From Aerococcus mictus (lineage in GTDB: Bacteria > Bacillota > Bacilli > Lactobacillales > Aerococcaceae), in contig NZ_CP132985.1 of the NCBI RefSeq assembly GCF_003286595.3, forward strand, positions 1,240,001-1,304,000: a stretch of DNA of 64,000 bases, written 5' to 3'. Below the pieces are notes generated by a model. That model was not told the origin of the DNA. It worked only from the letters and a program-made list of their open reading frames with translations, and did not search any database. The position numbers were made by a program, and so were the translations under genes. Position 1 is the stretch's first letter. Each line of letters begins with the position of its first letter. Shown in pieces: positions 9,285 to 18,575 of the stretch.

Positions 9285-10208
9285 TTATTTCTCGATATCT
9301 AACCGTGTATTAAATGTATCTCCATGTTCTAAGTCTCCGTATTGATAACCTCTTTGGAACCAAGCTTGCCGCTGAGCAGCTGATCCGTGAGTGAAACTAT
9401 CTGGAACTACCCGCCCGTAAGCTTCTTTTTGTAGGGTATCATCCCCCACCGCATTGGCCGCCTGCATGGCCTCATCGATATCTCCCGCTTCGAGTAAGCC
9501 TTGGTCTTCAGCATAATGGGCCCAAACACCAGCGTAATAATCTGCTTGAAGTTCTAAACGAACAGATAAAGCATTCTTCTCATCTTCACTGGCCCGACGG
9601 ATGGCAGATTGATATTTTGCCATGGTCCCTAGCTCGGTTTGAATGTGGTGACCAACTTCATGGGCCAAGACGTAAGCCATAGCAAAATCGCCTGGAGCAT
9701 GGTAACGATTCTTTAATTCCCGATAAAAGGACAAATCGATATAAACGGTTTTATCTCCTGAACAATAAAAGGGTCCAGCCTGAGCGCTACCAAAGCCACA
9801 ACCCCCAGTTTGGACATGGTCAGTATAGAGTACCAAACGCGCTGGCTCATAGTCTTTACCATAATCTGCAAATTTCTGATTCCAAAAATCCTCGGTGCTA
9901 CCTAAAACAGCGGACAAAAATTTTTTTTCTTGATCACTAGCCTGCTGACTTCCATCCTGACTAACTTCTTCTGTTTGGGGGGCTGAACCGGTGGAACTGC
10001 CACTATTACCCAATCCGCCCCCTAAGAGAGAGCCACCGCCAAAAATAGTAAAGGCCAAAATCAAGATAATCAGCCAACGCGGGGCGCCTCGGGTTAAGAA
10101 TAAGAGACTCAGTAAGTTACCTAAGCCGCCACTCGACCGTCTGGGACCAGTCGACTGTCCCCTGCGATCTTCGACATTCCGACTGCGACGTAAATCCTCC
10201 CATTTCAT
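9285..10208 (-). CDS. YpfJ-type neutral zinc metallopeptidase, membrane-anchored
   Basis: A 307-residue member of the YpfJ/KPN_02809 putative neutral zinc metallopeptidase family. The N-terminus (MKWEDLRRSRNVEDRRG) is typical of the family. It is followed by one membrane segment (about 45-65), a Gly/Ser/Gln-rich linker and the peptidase domain with HEVGHHIQ at about residue 183. A conserved CGFGSAQAGPFYC segment precedes the motif. The active domain is probably extracytoplasmic; the substrate is unknown. ATG 10208 is chosen because AGGTG lies six bases upstream; a GTG at 10217 is in frame but overlaps that site. The gene ends three bases before the 111-bp repeat. Confidence 0.85.
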   Translation of the reverse strand: MKWEDLRRSRNVEDRRGQSTGPRRSSGGLGNLLSLLFLTRGAPRWLIILILAFTIFGGGSLLGGGLGNSGSSTGSAPQTEEVSQDGSQQASDQEKKFLSAVLGSTEDFWNQKFADYGKDYEPARLVLYTDHVQTGGCGFGSAQAGPFYCSGDKTVYIDLSFYRELKNRYHAPGDFAMAYVLAHEVGHHIQTELGTMAKYQSAIRRASEDEKNALSVRLELQADYYAGVWAHYAEDQGLLEAGDIDEAMQAANAVGDDTLQKEAYGRVVPDSFTHGSAAQRQAWFQRGYQYGDLEHGDTFNTRLDIEK

Positions 10209-10409
10209 ACTATACACCTGCTTTTTCTTTTATTTGCCGTTTGAAGTATCTTATAACTTATTGCTAATTCCATTATACCATGTAAGCCCTTCCTTTAACG
10301 AATGATAAATACAATAAATTATTTTTCCCTTTTTCTCTGATTTTTAAAACAGACTTGCTTTTTACACTAGGCTAATGCTATACTAATGGAGTTGACTCCT
10401 AAGTCACAA

Positions 10410-10482
10410 GCCGAAATAGCTCAGTCGGTAGAGCAGTGCATTCGTAATGCAAAGGTCGTAGGTTCGATTCCTATTTTCGGCA
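10410..10482 (+). tRNA. tRNA-Thr (anticodon CGT)
   Basis: A 73-nt cloverleaf. The acceptor arms GCCGAAA and TTTCGGC pair perfectly, the D arm is GCTC/GAGC, the anticodon loop TTCGTAA gives anticodon CGT (codon ACG), and the T loop is TTCGATT with a GTAGG/CCTAT stem. The discriminator is A and CCA is not encoded. The tRNA 3' end is not repeated downstream, so there is no sign of integration. Confidence 0.96.
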
Positions 10483-10517
10483 TATTGAGAAAATCAGAAA
10501 ATATTAATAAAGATCAA

Positions 10518-10540
10518 AACGCTGATATATCAGCGTTTTT
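10518..10540 (+). terminator. tRNA-Thr terminator
   Basis: A perfect palindrome with arms AACGCTGA and TCAGCGTT is followed by TTT, 36 bases past the tRNA. Confidence 0.85.
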
Positions 10541-10581
10541 AATTTTGGAAAGATTAAGAAAACAACAGAATCTGAAATAAT

Positions 10582-10618
10582 TTTGCACTCTAAAACAGCG
10601 AAAATAGCAGAGTGCAAA
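10582..10618. repeat. Perfect 9-bp inverted repeat
   Basis: TTTGCACTC and GAGTGCAAA flank a 19-base AT-rich loop. There is no T run after either arm, so it is not an obvious terminator. Its function is unknown. Confidence 0.4.
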
Positions 10619-10694
10619 TTTAAGTTTATCATTTTTATAAATACCATATCTAAAAAATACAATTCTTAGAAAATTTTGTATAATAGGAATATTA

Positions 10695-10718
10695 AAGCAC
10701 CTCTTAGGGTGCTTTTTT
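10695..10718 (+). terminator. Orphan intrinsic terminator
   Basis: AAGCACC / GGTGCTT with a six-base loop is followed by six T. A TATAAT lies only about 11 bases upstream and no gene lies between, so it may end read-through from the tRNA or a very short transcript. The 10483-10993 stretch otherwise holds no convincing ORF before the small peptide. Confidence 0.7.
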
Positions 10719-10738
10719 ATTTGGTTTGGACCATTTGT

Positions 10739-10767
10739 TGACTTTACACAGTTTTTACTGCTTAATG
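10739..10767 (+). promoter_or_regulatory. Candidate promoter for small-peptide/HTH transcript
   Basis: TTGACT (10739-10744) and CTTAAT (10762-10767) are separated by 17 bases. This would give a leader of about 220 bases before the 22-residue peptide. The -10 is poor, so the call is tentative. Confidence 0.3.
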
Positions 10768-10878
10768 AATATAGAAGCGTGAACATATTAAAAATTGGGT
10801 TAGTGAAAGAAAAAAAGGACCTGTAGCGGGTAGAGTTTGAACTTTGATCGTTGACATTGCTTAGTTATTCGAACGATC

Positions 10879-10923
10879 TAAAAAAGACGATTACCTTTCC
10901 AAGCAGGAATAAGTCAATCGTCT
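10879..10923 (-). terminator. Terminator of a putative antisense RNA
   Basis: On the minus strand, AGACGATT and AATCGTCT form an 8-bp stem followed by six T. No minus-strand gene precedes it. A transcript ending here would run opposite the leader of the small hydrophobic peptide (10994-11062). A second inverted repeat (GATCGTT / AACGATC, near 10848-10877) lies alongside. This is what an antisense antitoxin RNA of a type I system would look like, but its promoter is not clear. Confidence 0.5.
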
Positions 10924-10993
10924 ACGCTTAAAGGATATAGAGGAGACACCACTCTCTTATACCCTTATCTGATCATAGAAAGGAATCAGTCTA

Positions 10994-11062
10994 TTGAAAG
11001 AATTTATTTTTGTCATATTCTGTTTTCTAGTTGTCTGGATTACATTTGATAAAAGGAAGTGA
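10994..11062 (+). CDS. 22-residue hydrophobic peptide, possible Fst-like type I toxin
   Basis: TTG-started reading of 22 codons: KEF, then a hydrophobic stretch (IFVIFCFLVVWITF), then DKRK and stop. One membrane span, a Trp near its end and a basic tail resemble the Fst/Ldr class of type I toxins, though it is shorter than typical Fst and lacks the usual proline. A GAAAGGA lies nine bases before the TTG. The stop codon lies just before the ATG of the HTH gene, suggesting coupled translation. It is supported mainly by the peptide pattern and by the antisense terminator upstream; a chance ORF cannot be excluded. Confidence 0.42.
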   Translation: MKEFIFVIFCFLVVWITFDKRK

Positions 11063-11067
11063 TAATA

Positions 11068-11256
11068 ATGATCATAGACGTTAATAAAATAGAAGAACTG
11101 CTAAAAAGCAATATTACTAGCTATCAAATAGCTAAGGCCACTGGTATTGCCACACAATCGCTGGATAATTATCGCAAGTATGACAGTAAATTAGAAAACA
11201 TGCGCTTAGGTATAGCCCTTAAATTATATAACTATGCAAAGCAAGTATTGAAATAA
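11068..11256 (+). CDS. Small helix-turn-helix DNA-binding protein (62 aa)
   Basis: A 62-residue protein. The segment ITSYQIAKATGIATQSLDNYRK (about 16-37) reads as a helix-turn-helix: a Q/A-rich recognition turn similar to short XRE/LacI-type HTH proteins. No other domain is present. ATG 11068 (MIIDVNKIEEL) is preferred, with AAGGAAG about 11 bases upstream; an in-frame GTG at 11059 overlaps the stop of the small peptide. Co-transcription with that peptide suggests an autoregulator or accessory of the locus. The target is unknown. Confidence 0.65.
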   Translation: MIIDVNKIEELLKSNITSYQIAKATGIATQSLDNYRKYDSKLENMRLGIALKLYNYAKQVLK

Positions 11257-11282
11257 AAAAGGAGCTTTCGGGCTCCTTTTTT
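11257..11282 (+). terminator. Terminator of small HTH gene
   Basis: AAAAGGAGC / GCTCCTTTT with a TTTCGG loop and trailing T. It also lies opposite the end of the purine operon. Confidence 0.9.
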
Positions 11283-11312
11283 CATCAATATATTTTTTAT
11301 TTTAATCGGTCT

Positions 11313-11334
11313 AAAAACTGACTCAGCTAGTCAG
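11313..11334 (-). terminator. Purine operon terminator
   Basis: On the minus strand CTGACT and AGTCAG form a short stem followed by five T. The stem overlaps the purB stop codon, so the operon ends immediately. Confidence 0.75.
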
Positions 11335-12628
11335 AAATTAAACCTAATCTTCTGTAGATCTCATTAACCCGCCGTAAATGGTAATGGTAATCAAAGGCAT
11401 CATCAATAGCTTCTGAACTCAGACGGTCAGTAATTTCTGGACAAGCTTCCACCAAGTTTCTAAAATCTTGACCTTGGTCCCAGGACCTAGCGGTTAGGGG
11501 TTGGACAAGATCATAAGCTGCTTCTCGTGACAGACCAGCATCGACTAACTTTAATAATAAGCGTTGGCTATAGATTAAGCCATGAGTCGCTTGCATATTA
11601 GCCAGCATTTTCTCTGGAAAGACTTTCAGATTTTTCAAGACCTTGCTGAAGCGATTTAAAATATAGTCTACGAGAATCGTGGTATCAGCTAGTATAATAC
11701 GTTCTGCACTAGAATGAGAAATATCACGTTCATGCCAGAGGGAGACATTTTCATAAGCAGTCACCACATGGCCACGACAAACTCGAGCTAAACCAGTAAC
11801 ATTTTCACTAGAAATGGGATTACGCTTATGGGGCATAGCACTCGATCCCTTTTGCCCTTTGGCAAAGGACTCTTCTACTTCATGGACTTCTGATCTTTGG
11901 AGGTGACGAATTTCAGTGGCCATATTTTCAACACTGGTTGCAATCAAAGCTAAGCTAGCGATGTATTCTGCGTGAAGGTCACGCGGTAAAACTTGGGTAG
12001 AAATATCTTGATGACGGATCCCTAAATGGTCACAGACATAAGTTTCAATGTCAGTAGGAACGTTGGCATAGGTGCCCACTGCACCAGAAATTTTACCCGC
12101 TTCAACACCTCTAGCTGCATGGTTAAAGCGTTCGATATTTCGCTTAATTTCAGCATAGAAACGTGCCATTTTTAGACCAAATGTCGTTGGTTCGGCATGG
12201 ACCCCATGGGTTCTGCCCATACACACGGTGTCCTTATAAGTTAAAGCTTTTTCTTTTAGAATTCCTAAAAGCTGGTCTAAGTCTTTTTTAATGAGACGAT
12301 TAGCTTGTTTTAATTGATAGCCTTGGGCGGTATCGACGACATCGGTCGAGGTTAGTCCATAATGCACCCATTTTTTCTCCGCTCCTAGGGATTCAGACAA
12401 ACAGCGGGTAAAAGCAACTACATCATGGCGGGTTTGTGCTTCAATTTCGCTGATGCGGTCCACATCAAAGCGAGCATTTTGACGAATGGCTTGGGCATCT
12501 GCTTGAGGTATCACACCTAATTCACTCCAAGCTTCAACAGCTAAAATTTCAACTTCTAACCAAGCTTGGTAATGATTTTCAAGGGACCAAATAGCTCCCA
12601 TATCCGGTAAGGTATAACGTTCTAACAT
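11327..12628 (-). CDS. purB: Adenylosuccinate lyase
   Basis: A fumarase/aspartase-superfamily enzyme of 433 residues. It cleaves SAICAR to AICAR in IMP synthesis and adenylosuccinate to AMP. The signature [16 protein letters not shown] is present at about residues 261-276, preceded by TSTDVVDTA and [12 protein letters not shown] segments carrying catalytic residues. ATG is three bases after the purD stop, indicating translational coupling. It is the last gene of the operon, whereas in B. subtilis purB sits third. Confidence 0.96.
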   Translation of the reverse strand: MLERYTLPDMGAIWSLENHYQAWLEVEILAVEAWSELGVIPQADAQAIRQNARFDVDRISEIEAQTRHDVVAFTRCLSESLGAEKKWVHYGLTSTDVVDTAQGYQLKQANRLIKKDLDQLLGILKEKALTYKDTVCMGRTHGVHAEPTTFGLKMARFYAEIKRNIERFNHAARGVEAGKISGAVGTYANVPTDIETYVCDHLGIRHQDISTQVLPRDLHAEYIASLALIATSVENMATEIRHLQRSEVHEVEESFAKGQKGSSAMPHKRNPISSENVTGLARVCRGHVVTAYENVSLWHERDISHSSAERIILADTTILVDYILNRFSKVLKNLKVFPEKMLANMQATHGLIYSQRLLLKLVDAGLSREAAYDLVQPLTARSWDQGQDFRNLVEACPEITDRLSSEAIDDAFDYHYHLRRVNEIYRRLGLISD

Positions 12629-12631
12629 GAA

Positions 12632-13912
12632 TTATCCGACTTCCTCTCTCTTATCTAATACCCAATGGCCAATATCTTTTCGGTAAAAAGTTCCTGCTAT
12701 CGGGTGTTTGGCTAAGAATTGATAAACTTGATCACGGCAGGTTTCATAAGATGACCCTTTAGCTACCAACATTAAAATTCTTCCACCCTTAGCTTCATAA
12801 TGCCCTTCTCGCAAGTCAACACCAGCCCCATAGATTTGTAATCCATCAGGAAGCTTAGTAATCAATTCATCCAGCACCATGCCTTTTTGATAAGTGCCTG
12901 GATAACCTTCAGCTGCAAGAACAACGCCTAAACTCACTTGGTCGGCTTCCGATGTGAGTTGACTCGGTCTTCCATGTAACAAGTCATCAATGACCCCAGC
13001 AAAATTATCCCCTAAAAGTGGCAAGACCACTTGGGTTTCTGGGTCCCCAAAACGGGTATTAAACTCAATCACCTTGGGTCCCTCTTGGGTTAAAATTAGG
13101 CCCGTATACAAGACCCCATAATAAGGGCAATTTCTGGCGGCCATCTCTTTTAAGACTGGTTCAACAATCCGGTTAACGACATCATTAAAGACCGATTGAC
13201 TGACAAAGGGAACCGGACTGTAAGCCCCCATACCACCCGTGTTAGGCCCTAGGTCATGGTCATAGGCCCGCTTATGGTCTTGAGCAAGAGGTAAGTGGAG
13301 GACTTGCCCTTTTCCGACTAAGGAGAAACAGGAAAACTCTACTCCCTCTAGATATTCCTCAATAACTACCTCATTTTGACTGCCATAACGATGGTCACTA
13401 AAGATTTCTTCTAAGAACTCTAGAGCGCTAGTCAAGTCTTGGACAATTTTAACCCCCTTGCCTGCAGCAGGACCATCCGCTTTAATCACCAGGGGAAAGT
13501 CTGCTGCTTTTACTTCCTCCCGGGCTTCTTCTAAATTATTATAGGCTACATAAGCAGCAGTTGGGACATCTTGAGCCTGCATCACTTCTTTTGCAAAGTG
13601 CTTAGAAGACTCTAAGCGACTGGCCGATTGACTGGGGCCAAAGATTTGTAATCCAGCCGCTTGGAAGGCATCAACAATCCCATTAAATAAAGGAATTTCA
13701 GGCCCTACAAAGGTCCAAGAGATAGCATATTCTTTAGCAAAGTCAATTAAAGTTGGGAAATCATCCATGCTAATGTCTAAGCAGTGGATGCCATCCTTAG
13801 CCATTAGCGGATTTCCTGGAGCGCAGTAGACTTCAGAAACCTTTGCATCTTGCTTAAACTTAAGCGCTAGGGCATGTTCCCGTCCCCCAGAACCAATGAC
13901 CAATATTTTCAT
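12632..13912 (-). CDS. purD: Phosphoribosylamine-glycine ligase (GARS)
   Basis: An ATP-grasp enzyme of 426 residues that joins glycine to phosphoribosylamine to form GAR, the second step of purine synthesis. The N-terminal VIGSGGREHALA motif is characteristic. The ATP-grasp region has PLVIKADGPAAGKGV (about 138-152) and EFNTRFGDPETQ near 285-296, typical of GARS. AGGAGG lies seven bases before ATG. It lies between purH and purB. Confidence 0.96.
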   Translation of the reverse strand: MKILVIGSGGREHALALKFKQDAKVSEVYCAPGNPLMAKDGIHCLDISMDDFPTLIDFAKEYAISWTFVGPEIPLFNGIVDAFQAAGLQIFGPSQSASRLESSKHFAKEVMQAQDVPTAAYVAYNNLEEAREEVKAADFPLVIKADGPAAGKGVKIVQDLTSALEFLEEIFSDHRYGSQNEVVIEEYLEGVEFSCFSLVGKGQVLHLPLAQDHKRAYDHDLGPNTGGMGAYSPVPFVSQSVFNDVVNRIVEPVLKEMAARNCPYYGVLYTGLILTQEGPKVIEFNTRFGDPETQVVLPLLGDNFAGVIDDLLHGRPSQLTSEADQVSLGVVLAAEGYPGTYQKGMVLDELITKLPDGLQIYGAGVDLREGHYEAKGGRILMLVAKGSSYETCRDQVYQFLAKHPIAGTFYRKDIGHWVLDKREEVG

Positions 13913-13928
13913 AATTCTCCTCCTGAAA

Positions 13929-15482
13929 TTAATGTCTAAAATGCCGCATGCCAGTTTTTAACATAGGAATTTTGGCTTGGTCAACCACGGCAATGGAATC
14001 ATCGTCATGGATAGAACCCCCAGGTTGAACAATGGCTTTAATGCCATGTTGGGCCGCTAATTCTGCGGTATCTGCCATTGGTAAGTAGGCATCACTAGCT
14101 AAAACTAAACGGTCGCGGTCAACTTCAAATGGATTAGCCAAGGCTTCGTCAAGGGCTAATTGGGCTGAGCCAACCCGGTTCATTTGCCCTGCTCCAATGC
14201 CTAGCGTTTGATGGCCGTTGGCAACCACAATAGCATTGGATTTAACGTGTTTTACGACCTTCCAAGCTAATTCTAAAGCAGGGAGATCTTTGGGATCGAC
14301 ATCATATTGACCCATTTTTTGCCACTGTTCGTGATTCTCATAAGCAGGGATATCTTGGTCTTGGACTAAGAGACCACCCATTACAGAAACATATTCCTTG
14401 GCAGGAGAGAGCTTATGATCAAAGCCCTTCACTTCTAATAAGCGTAAGTTCTTTTTGGTCTTGAGCACTGCTAAGGCCTCTTCACTAAAGGCTGGCGCAA
14501 TCACGATTTCTAGGAAAATCTTATGCAGTCTTTCCGCTAATTCTTTAGAAATTTCTTGATTAACCGCTACAATGCCCCCATAGATGGACATGGAATCGGC
14601 TTGATAGCAGCGTTCAAAGGCCTCTTCAATCGTTTGGCCAATTCCTACCCCGCAAGGATTCATATGTTTAAGGGCCACGGCACAGGGTTGGTCAAATTCA
14701 GCAATCAACGCTAGGGCTGCATTGGCGTCTTTAATATTGTTATAGGATAAAGCTTTACCATTTAATTGTTTAGCCTGGCTAATGCTATAGTCATCAGCTA
14801 AAGGTGCTTGATAGAATTCAGCTTCTTGTTGGCTGTTTTCCCCGTAACGTAAGGTTTCTTTTAATTCATAGGTTAAGGTTAATCGTTCAGGTTTTTCCTC
14901 TTCAAAACGGTCGGTGAGATACTGAGCAATTAATGCATCATAGGCAGCTGTCAAACGGAAAGCTTTAGCTGCTAGACGTTGGCGCTCTTCAAGAGTCGTT
15001 GCCTGTTTTTCTTTAAGAGAATCGATGACACTGGCATAGTCCTTAGGATCAGTAAGCACAGTGACATCCTGGTAGTTTTTGGCTCCAGCACGCACCATGG
15101 AAGGACCACCAATATCAATATTTTCCACCGCTTCAGCTAATGAAACCTGGCTCTGACTAATGGTTTCTTTAAAGGGATAGAAGTTCACCACCACATAATC
15201 AATGGCTTGTAAGTGGTTATCAGCCATGGTTTTCACATGGTCAGCATGGTCTCTTTGGAAGAGAATTCCAGCATGGATATTAGGATGTAAGGTTTTTACT
15301 CGCCCATCTAGCATTTCCTTAAAGCCAGTCACTTCTTCAACAGGAATGACTTTAATACCAGCTGCTTCTAGGTGCTTTTTACTCCCCCCGGTTGAAATGA
15401 TTTCTATCCCAGCCTCCTTAAAGGCTTGGGCGAGTTCTACTAAACCTTCCTTATTAGATACACTAATTAATGCTCTTGCCAT
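13929..15482 (-). CDS. purH: Bifunctional AICAR transformylase / IMP cyclohydrolase
   Basis: A 517-residue bifunctional enzyme for the last two steps to IMP. The N-terminal MGS-like cyclohydrolase domain (about 1-190) contains ISTGGSKKHLEAAGI and DGRVKTLHPNIHAGIL. The C-terminal AICAR formyltransferase domain contains LRYGENSQQEA and ALKHMNPCGVGIG (catalytic Lys-His). The C-terminus ends in the usual GMRHFRH. It overlaps the purN end by 20 bases. AAAGGA lies upstream of ATG. Confidence 0.96.
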   Translation of the reverse strand: MARALISVSNKEGLVELAQAFKEAGIEIISTGGSKKHLEAAGIKVIPVEEVTGFKEMLDGRVKTLHPNIHAGILFQRDHADHVKTMADNHLQAIDYVVVNFYPFKETISQSQVSLAEAVENIDIGGPSMVRAGAKNYQDVTVLTDPKDYASVIDSLKEKQATTLEERQRLAAKAFRLTAAYDALIAQYLTDRFEEEKPERLTLTYELKETLRYGENSQQEAEFYQAPLADDYSISQAKQLNGKALSYNNIKDANAALALIAEFDQPCAVALKHMNPCGVGIGQTIEEAFERCYQADSMSIYGGIVAVNQEISKELAERLHKIFLEIVIAPAFSEEALAVLKTKKNLRLLEVKGFDHKLSPAKEYVSVMGGLLVQDQDIPAYENHEQWQKMGQYDVDPKDLPALELAWKVVKHVKSNAIVVANGHQTLGIGAGQMNRVGSAQLALDEALANPFEVDRDRLVLASDAYLPMADTAELAAQHGIKAIVQPGGSIHDDDSIAVVDQAKIPMLKTGMRHFRH

Positions 15483-16056
15483 GATTCATTTCCTTTCTGA
15501 CTAATTCTAAAATTACTTGAGGATATAATTGATGTTCAATTGTATGAATAGCTGTCTCCAAGTCCTCCAACTGCCATGCTGGATCAATAGTTACAGCTTC
15601 TTGGGCGAGAATTTTTCCTTGGTCGATATTTTCATCGATAATGTGAACGGTTACCCCAGTTTCAGGCACTCCCGCCTGATAGGCGTCCCTAATCCCATGA
15701 CGGCCGGGAAACTTAGGCAAGAGGGAGGGATGAATATTAATAATCCGGTTAGGATAAGCCTGGAGTAATGGCTGGTGAATCAGCCGCATATAACCTGCCA
15801 ATAAAATGTAATCCAAGTGATGCCTCTGACAAAGATCGACTAGAGCTTCTTCATAGTCTTGGCGACTAGGAAAGTCAGTGGGACTAAATTGAAAGGCGGG
15901 AATTTGTAAATTTTGAGCGCGTTTTAAGACATACGCTCCTGCTGTATCACAAAAGAGAAAGGCAATCTCAATCTCAGAATGAAGGCCCTGGAAGGCTTCA
16001 ACCAAAGCTTGAAAATTACTGCCCTGTCCTGAAGCAAATATTGCACATCGCATCAT
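15463..16056 (-). CDS. purN: Phosphoribosylglycinamide formyltransferase (GART, folate-dependent)
   Basis: A 197-residue enzyme that transfers formyl from 10-formyl-THF to GAR. The N-terminus [15 protein letters not shown] and the catalytic segment [13 protein letters not shown] (Asn and His) followed by [15 protein letters not shown] (Asp) are diagnostic. The start overlaps the purM stop as ATGA; a second ATG directly follows, so the first residue is ambiguous by one. The 3' end runs 20 bases into purH. Confidence 0.95.
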   Translation of the reverse strand: MMRCAIFASGQGSNFQALVEAFQGLHSEIEIAFLFCDTAGAYVLKRAQNLQIPAFQFSPTDFPSRQDYEEALVDLCQRHHLDYILLAGYMRLIHQPLLQAYPNRIINIHPSLLPKFPGRHGIRDAYQAGVPETGVTVHIIDENIDQGKILAQEAVTIDPAWQLEDLETAIHTIEHQLYPQVILELVRKEMNHGKSIN

Positions 16057-17105
16057 AATGTCCCCTCAAATATAATTTTTTCTTTTACATCACTAGCCTT
16101 CTTAACCTGACCAATCCGGTAAGTTGACTCCCCTTGGTCATGTAAGATACTTTCAACTTCATCAATATGAGAAGAATCGATGGCTAAGACCATGCCAATC
16201 CCCATATTAAAAATATTCAGCATTTCCATCGAATCGAGTTGACCATACTTTTCTAAAGCCTTAAAAATTGGCAAGACTGGCCAAGATCCTAATTGAATTT
16301 GCGCTTTATAGCCTTCTGGTAGAATGCGGGGAATATTTTCAATAAATCCCCCACCCGTGATATGGGCCATGCCATGGATCAGCGAACGCTCAATTAAGCT
16401 TTGCAATGTCTTCACATAGATCCGGGTAGGAATAAGTAATTCATCAATCAGACTACGGTCAGGACCCAGTTCTTCTAAATGGCTATCCAAAGAAAAATCA
16501 TTATCCTTAAAAAAGACTTTGCGCACTAAAGAATAGCCATTAGAGTGTAAACCGGATGAGGCTAGGCCCAGGAGAATATCCCCTTCTTTAACCTTCTTGG
16601 GGGTAATGAGCCGTTTCTTTTCAGCAATACCGACCGCAAAACCAGCTAGGTCAAAATCCTTGCTATCATACATGCCGGGCATTTCAGCCGTTTCTCCACC
16701 GATCAAGGCAGCTCCAGCCTGTTGACAGCCTTCAGCTACTCCTTTGACGATACGCTCAATAACAGCGGGATGGTTCTTGCCCACCGCGATGTAGTCCAAG
16801 AAAAACAAGGGCTGAGCGCCTTGAGCGAGAATATCATTCACACACATGGCCACACAGTCGATCCCAATGGTGTCATAACGCTGAGATTGGATAGCTAACA
16901 TTAATTTAGTGCCGACACCATCCGTGCCAGCTAATAAACAAGGCTCTTCATAGTCAAAGTCGGCTAAAGAAAACGCTCCAGCAAAACTACCGATCGCTCC
17001 CATCACTTCTGGGCGCCAAGTTTTTGCGACTTGCTTTTTAATTCGTTCCACCGCTTGGTAACCGGCTTCCACATCCACTCCGGCATTTTGGTAGGCATTA
17101 GTCAT
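16053..17105 (-). CDS. purM: Phosphoribosylformylglycinamidine cyclo-ligase (AIR synthase)
   Basis: A 350-residue ATP-dependent enzyme that closes the imidazole ring to give AIR. Recognised by the N-terminal [19 protein letters not shown], the ATP-site [15 protein letters not shown] and [14 protein letters not shown], and the C-terminal [13 protein letters not shown]. It overlaps the purF end by eight bases, with GAGGAGG before the start. Confidence 0.96.
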   Translation of the reverse strand: MTNAYQNAGVDVEAGYQAVERIKKQVAKTWRPEVMGAIGSFAGAFSLADFDYEEPCLLAGTDGVGTKLMLAIQSQRYDTIGIDCVAMCVNDILAQGAQPLFFLDYIAVGKNHPAVIERIVKGVAEGCQQAGAALIGGETAEMPGMYDSKDFDLAGFAVGIAEKKRLITPKKVKEGDILLGLASSGLHSNGYSLVRKVFFKDNDFSLDSHLEELGPDRSLIDELLIPTRIYVKTLQSLIERSLIHGMAHITGGGFIENIPRILPEGYKAQIQLGSWPVLPIFKALEKYGQLDSMEMLNIFNMGIGMVLAIDSSHIDEVESILHDQGESTYRIGQVKKASDVKEKIIFEGTL

Positions 17106-18561
17106 GGTTAACCTCCTCTTCCTGCAAAGATTCTAGGTATTCTTTTTCATAGTCATATAATTCAGTGGGGTAATCGCCATTAAAATAAGCCATACATAGA
17201 CCTTGATACTTGCCAGGGCCTTGTAAATCGATGCCTTTAATCAAGCCTTCTTGACTGAGAAAGGCCAGAGAATCGGCTCCAATCAATTGACAAATTTCTT
17301 CAACTGAATTTTGTGCAGCAATTAATTCTCTAGTATTGGAAATATCAATCCCGTAAAAACAAGGATACTTCAACGGAGGACAGGCAATACGGACATGAAC
17401 CTCCCGGGCTCCCGCTTCACGTAAAAGGGACACAATCCGCTTAGAAGTCGTTCCCCGGACAATGGAATCGTCAATCATGACTACACTCTTGCCAGACACA
17501 ACCTTACGGACAGCTGACAACTTCATCCGGACGCCCTGCTCTCTTTCAGCCTGACTAGGTTGGATAAAGGTTCGACCAACATACTGGTTTTTTACCAGAC
17601 CCATTTCATTGGCTAAGCCAGCAGCCTCCGCATAGCCCATGGCTGCCGACAGAGAAGAGTTAGGGACGCCAACCACCATATCGGCTCCCTCAGCAGGACT
17701 TTCCTGGGCTAAAATTTCCCCACAACGCTTACGAGCGGTATGGACATTGACATGTTGGATATTGGAATCGGGACGAGCAAAGTAAATATATTCCATGGAA
17801 CAAATCGCTTGGTGACGGTCTTCGGTATAGAATTCTCGTTCAATACCCTCATCCGTGATATAAACCACTTGTCCCGCTTCGACGTCAAATAAAGTTTTGG
17901 CTCCGATTTGGTCCAAGGCGCATGATTCTGAAGCCATCACATAGGCCCCATTGTCTAACTGGCCAACGACTAAAGGTCGAAAACCATTGGGATCGCAAGC
18001 TCCTACCAGTCCCTTATTGGTTAACAAGATATAAGTAAAGCCACCCTTTATCTGTCCTAAAGCTTCTTTAAGTTGGTCCTTAAAATTATCAGCCTTGCTG
18101 CGGCGAATTAAGTGCATGAGCACTTCACTATCTGAAGTCGAGCGAAAAATAGCGCCCTGTGCTTCTAATTCTTCCTTTAAAGATTGACCATTGACCAGGT
18201 TACCATTATGAGCTAGCGCCAGGTCACGATCCGAAAAGTGGAATAAGAAGGGTTGAATATTATTCAATGAGTGGTCGCCAGCCGTCGCATAACGGACATG
18301 ACCTAAGGCAGCTTGCCCAGCAAGCTTATCGAATTGGTCTTGATTAGAAAAGACCTCACTGACTAGACCTAAACCACGGTATTCTTGCATCCGGCCTGTG
18401 TCTTTGAGACTTGTAATTCCAGCGCCTTCTTGGCCCCGGTGTTGTAGAGCCATTAGGCCATAAAAGCTAAGCCGAGCAGCATCAGGATGGTTCCAGACAC
18501 CAATCAGACCACACTCTTCATGGGGAAGGTCATAGCTTTCTTGGTCAATATAGGTGGTCAC
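17098..18561 (-). CDS. purF: Amidophosphoribosyltransferase (glutamine PRPP amidotransferase)
   Basis: First committed enzyme of purine synthesis: converts PRPP and glutamine to phosphoribosylamine. An N-terminal Ntn glutaminase domain begins at the ECGLIGVW Cys nucleophile, so a short propeptide must be removed. The C-terminal PRTase domain holds [16 protein letters not shown]. Conserved C-terminal Cys residues suggest the Fe-S type, as in B. subtilis. The start is uncertain. GTG 18561 gives a 16-residue propeptide and sits 14 bases after the purL stop. GTG 18606 has a strong AAGGAG seven bases upstream but lies inside purL. ATG 18624 has poor spacing. Confidence 0.93.
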   Translation of the reverse strand: MTTYIDQESYDLPHEECGLIGVWNHPDAARLSFYGLMALQHRGQEGAGITSLKDTGRMQEYRGLGLVSEVFSNQDQFDKLAGQAALGHVRYATAGDHSLNNIQPFLFHFSDRDLALAHNGNLVNGQSLKEELEAQGAIFRSTSDSEVLMHLIRRSKADNFKDQLKEALGQIKGGFTYILLTNKGLVGACDPNGFRPLVVGQLDNGAYVMASESCALDQIGAKTLFDVEAGQVVYITDEGIEREFYTEDRHQAICSMEYIYFARPDSNIQHVNVHTARKRCGEILAQESPAEGADMVVGVPNSSLSAAMGYAEAAGLANEMGLVKNQYVGRTFIQPSQAEREQGVRMKLSAVRKVVSGKSVVMIDDSIVRGTTSKRIVSLLREAGAREVHVRIACPPLKYPCFYGIDISNTRELIAAQNSVEEICQLIGADSLAFLSQEGLIKGIDLQGPGKYQGLCMAYFNGDYPTELYDYEKEYLESLQEEEVNHD

Positions 18562-18575
18562 ATAGTCGGGGTCTT

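Noticed and set aside
10410..10482. tRNA-Thr as an integration site for a mobile island
   Set aside because: The tRNA 3' end is not repeated downstream and no integrase is present.
10514..10786. Minus-strand 90-codon ORF downstream of tRNA-Thr
   Set aside because: It runs through two intrinsic terminators and an inverted repeat and has poor codon character.
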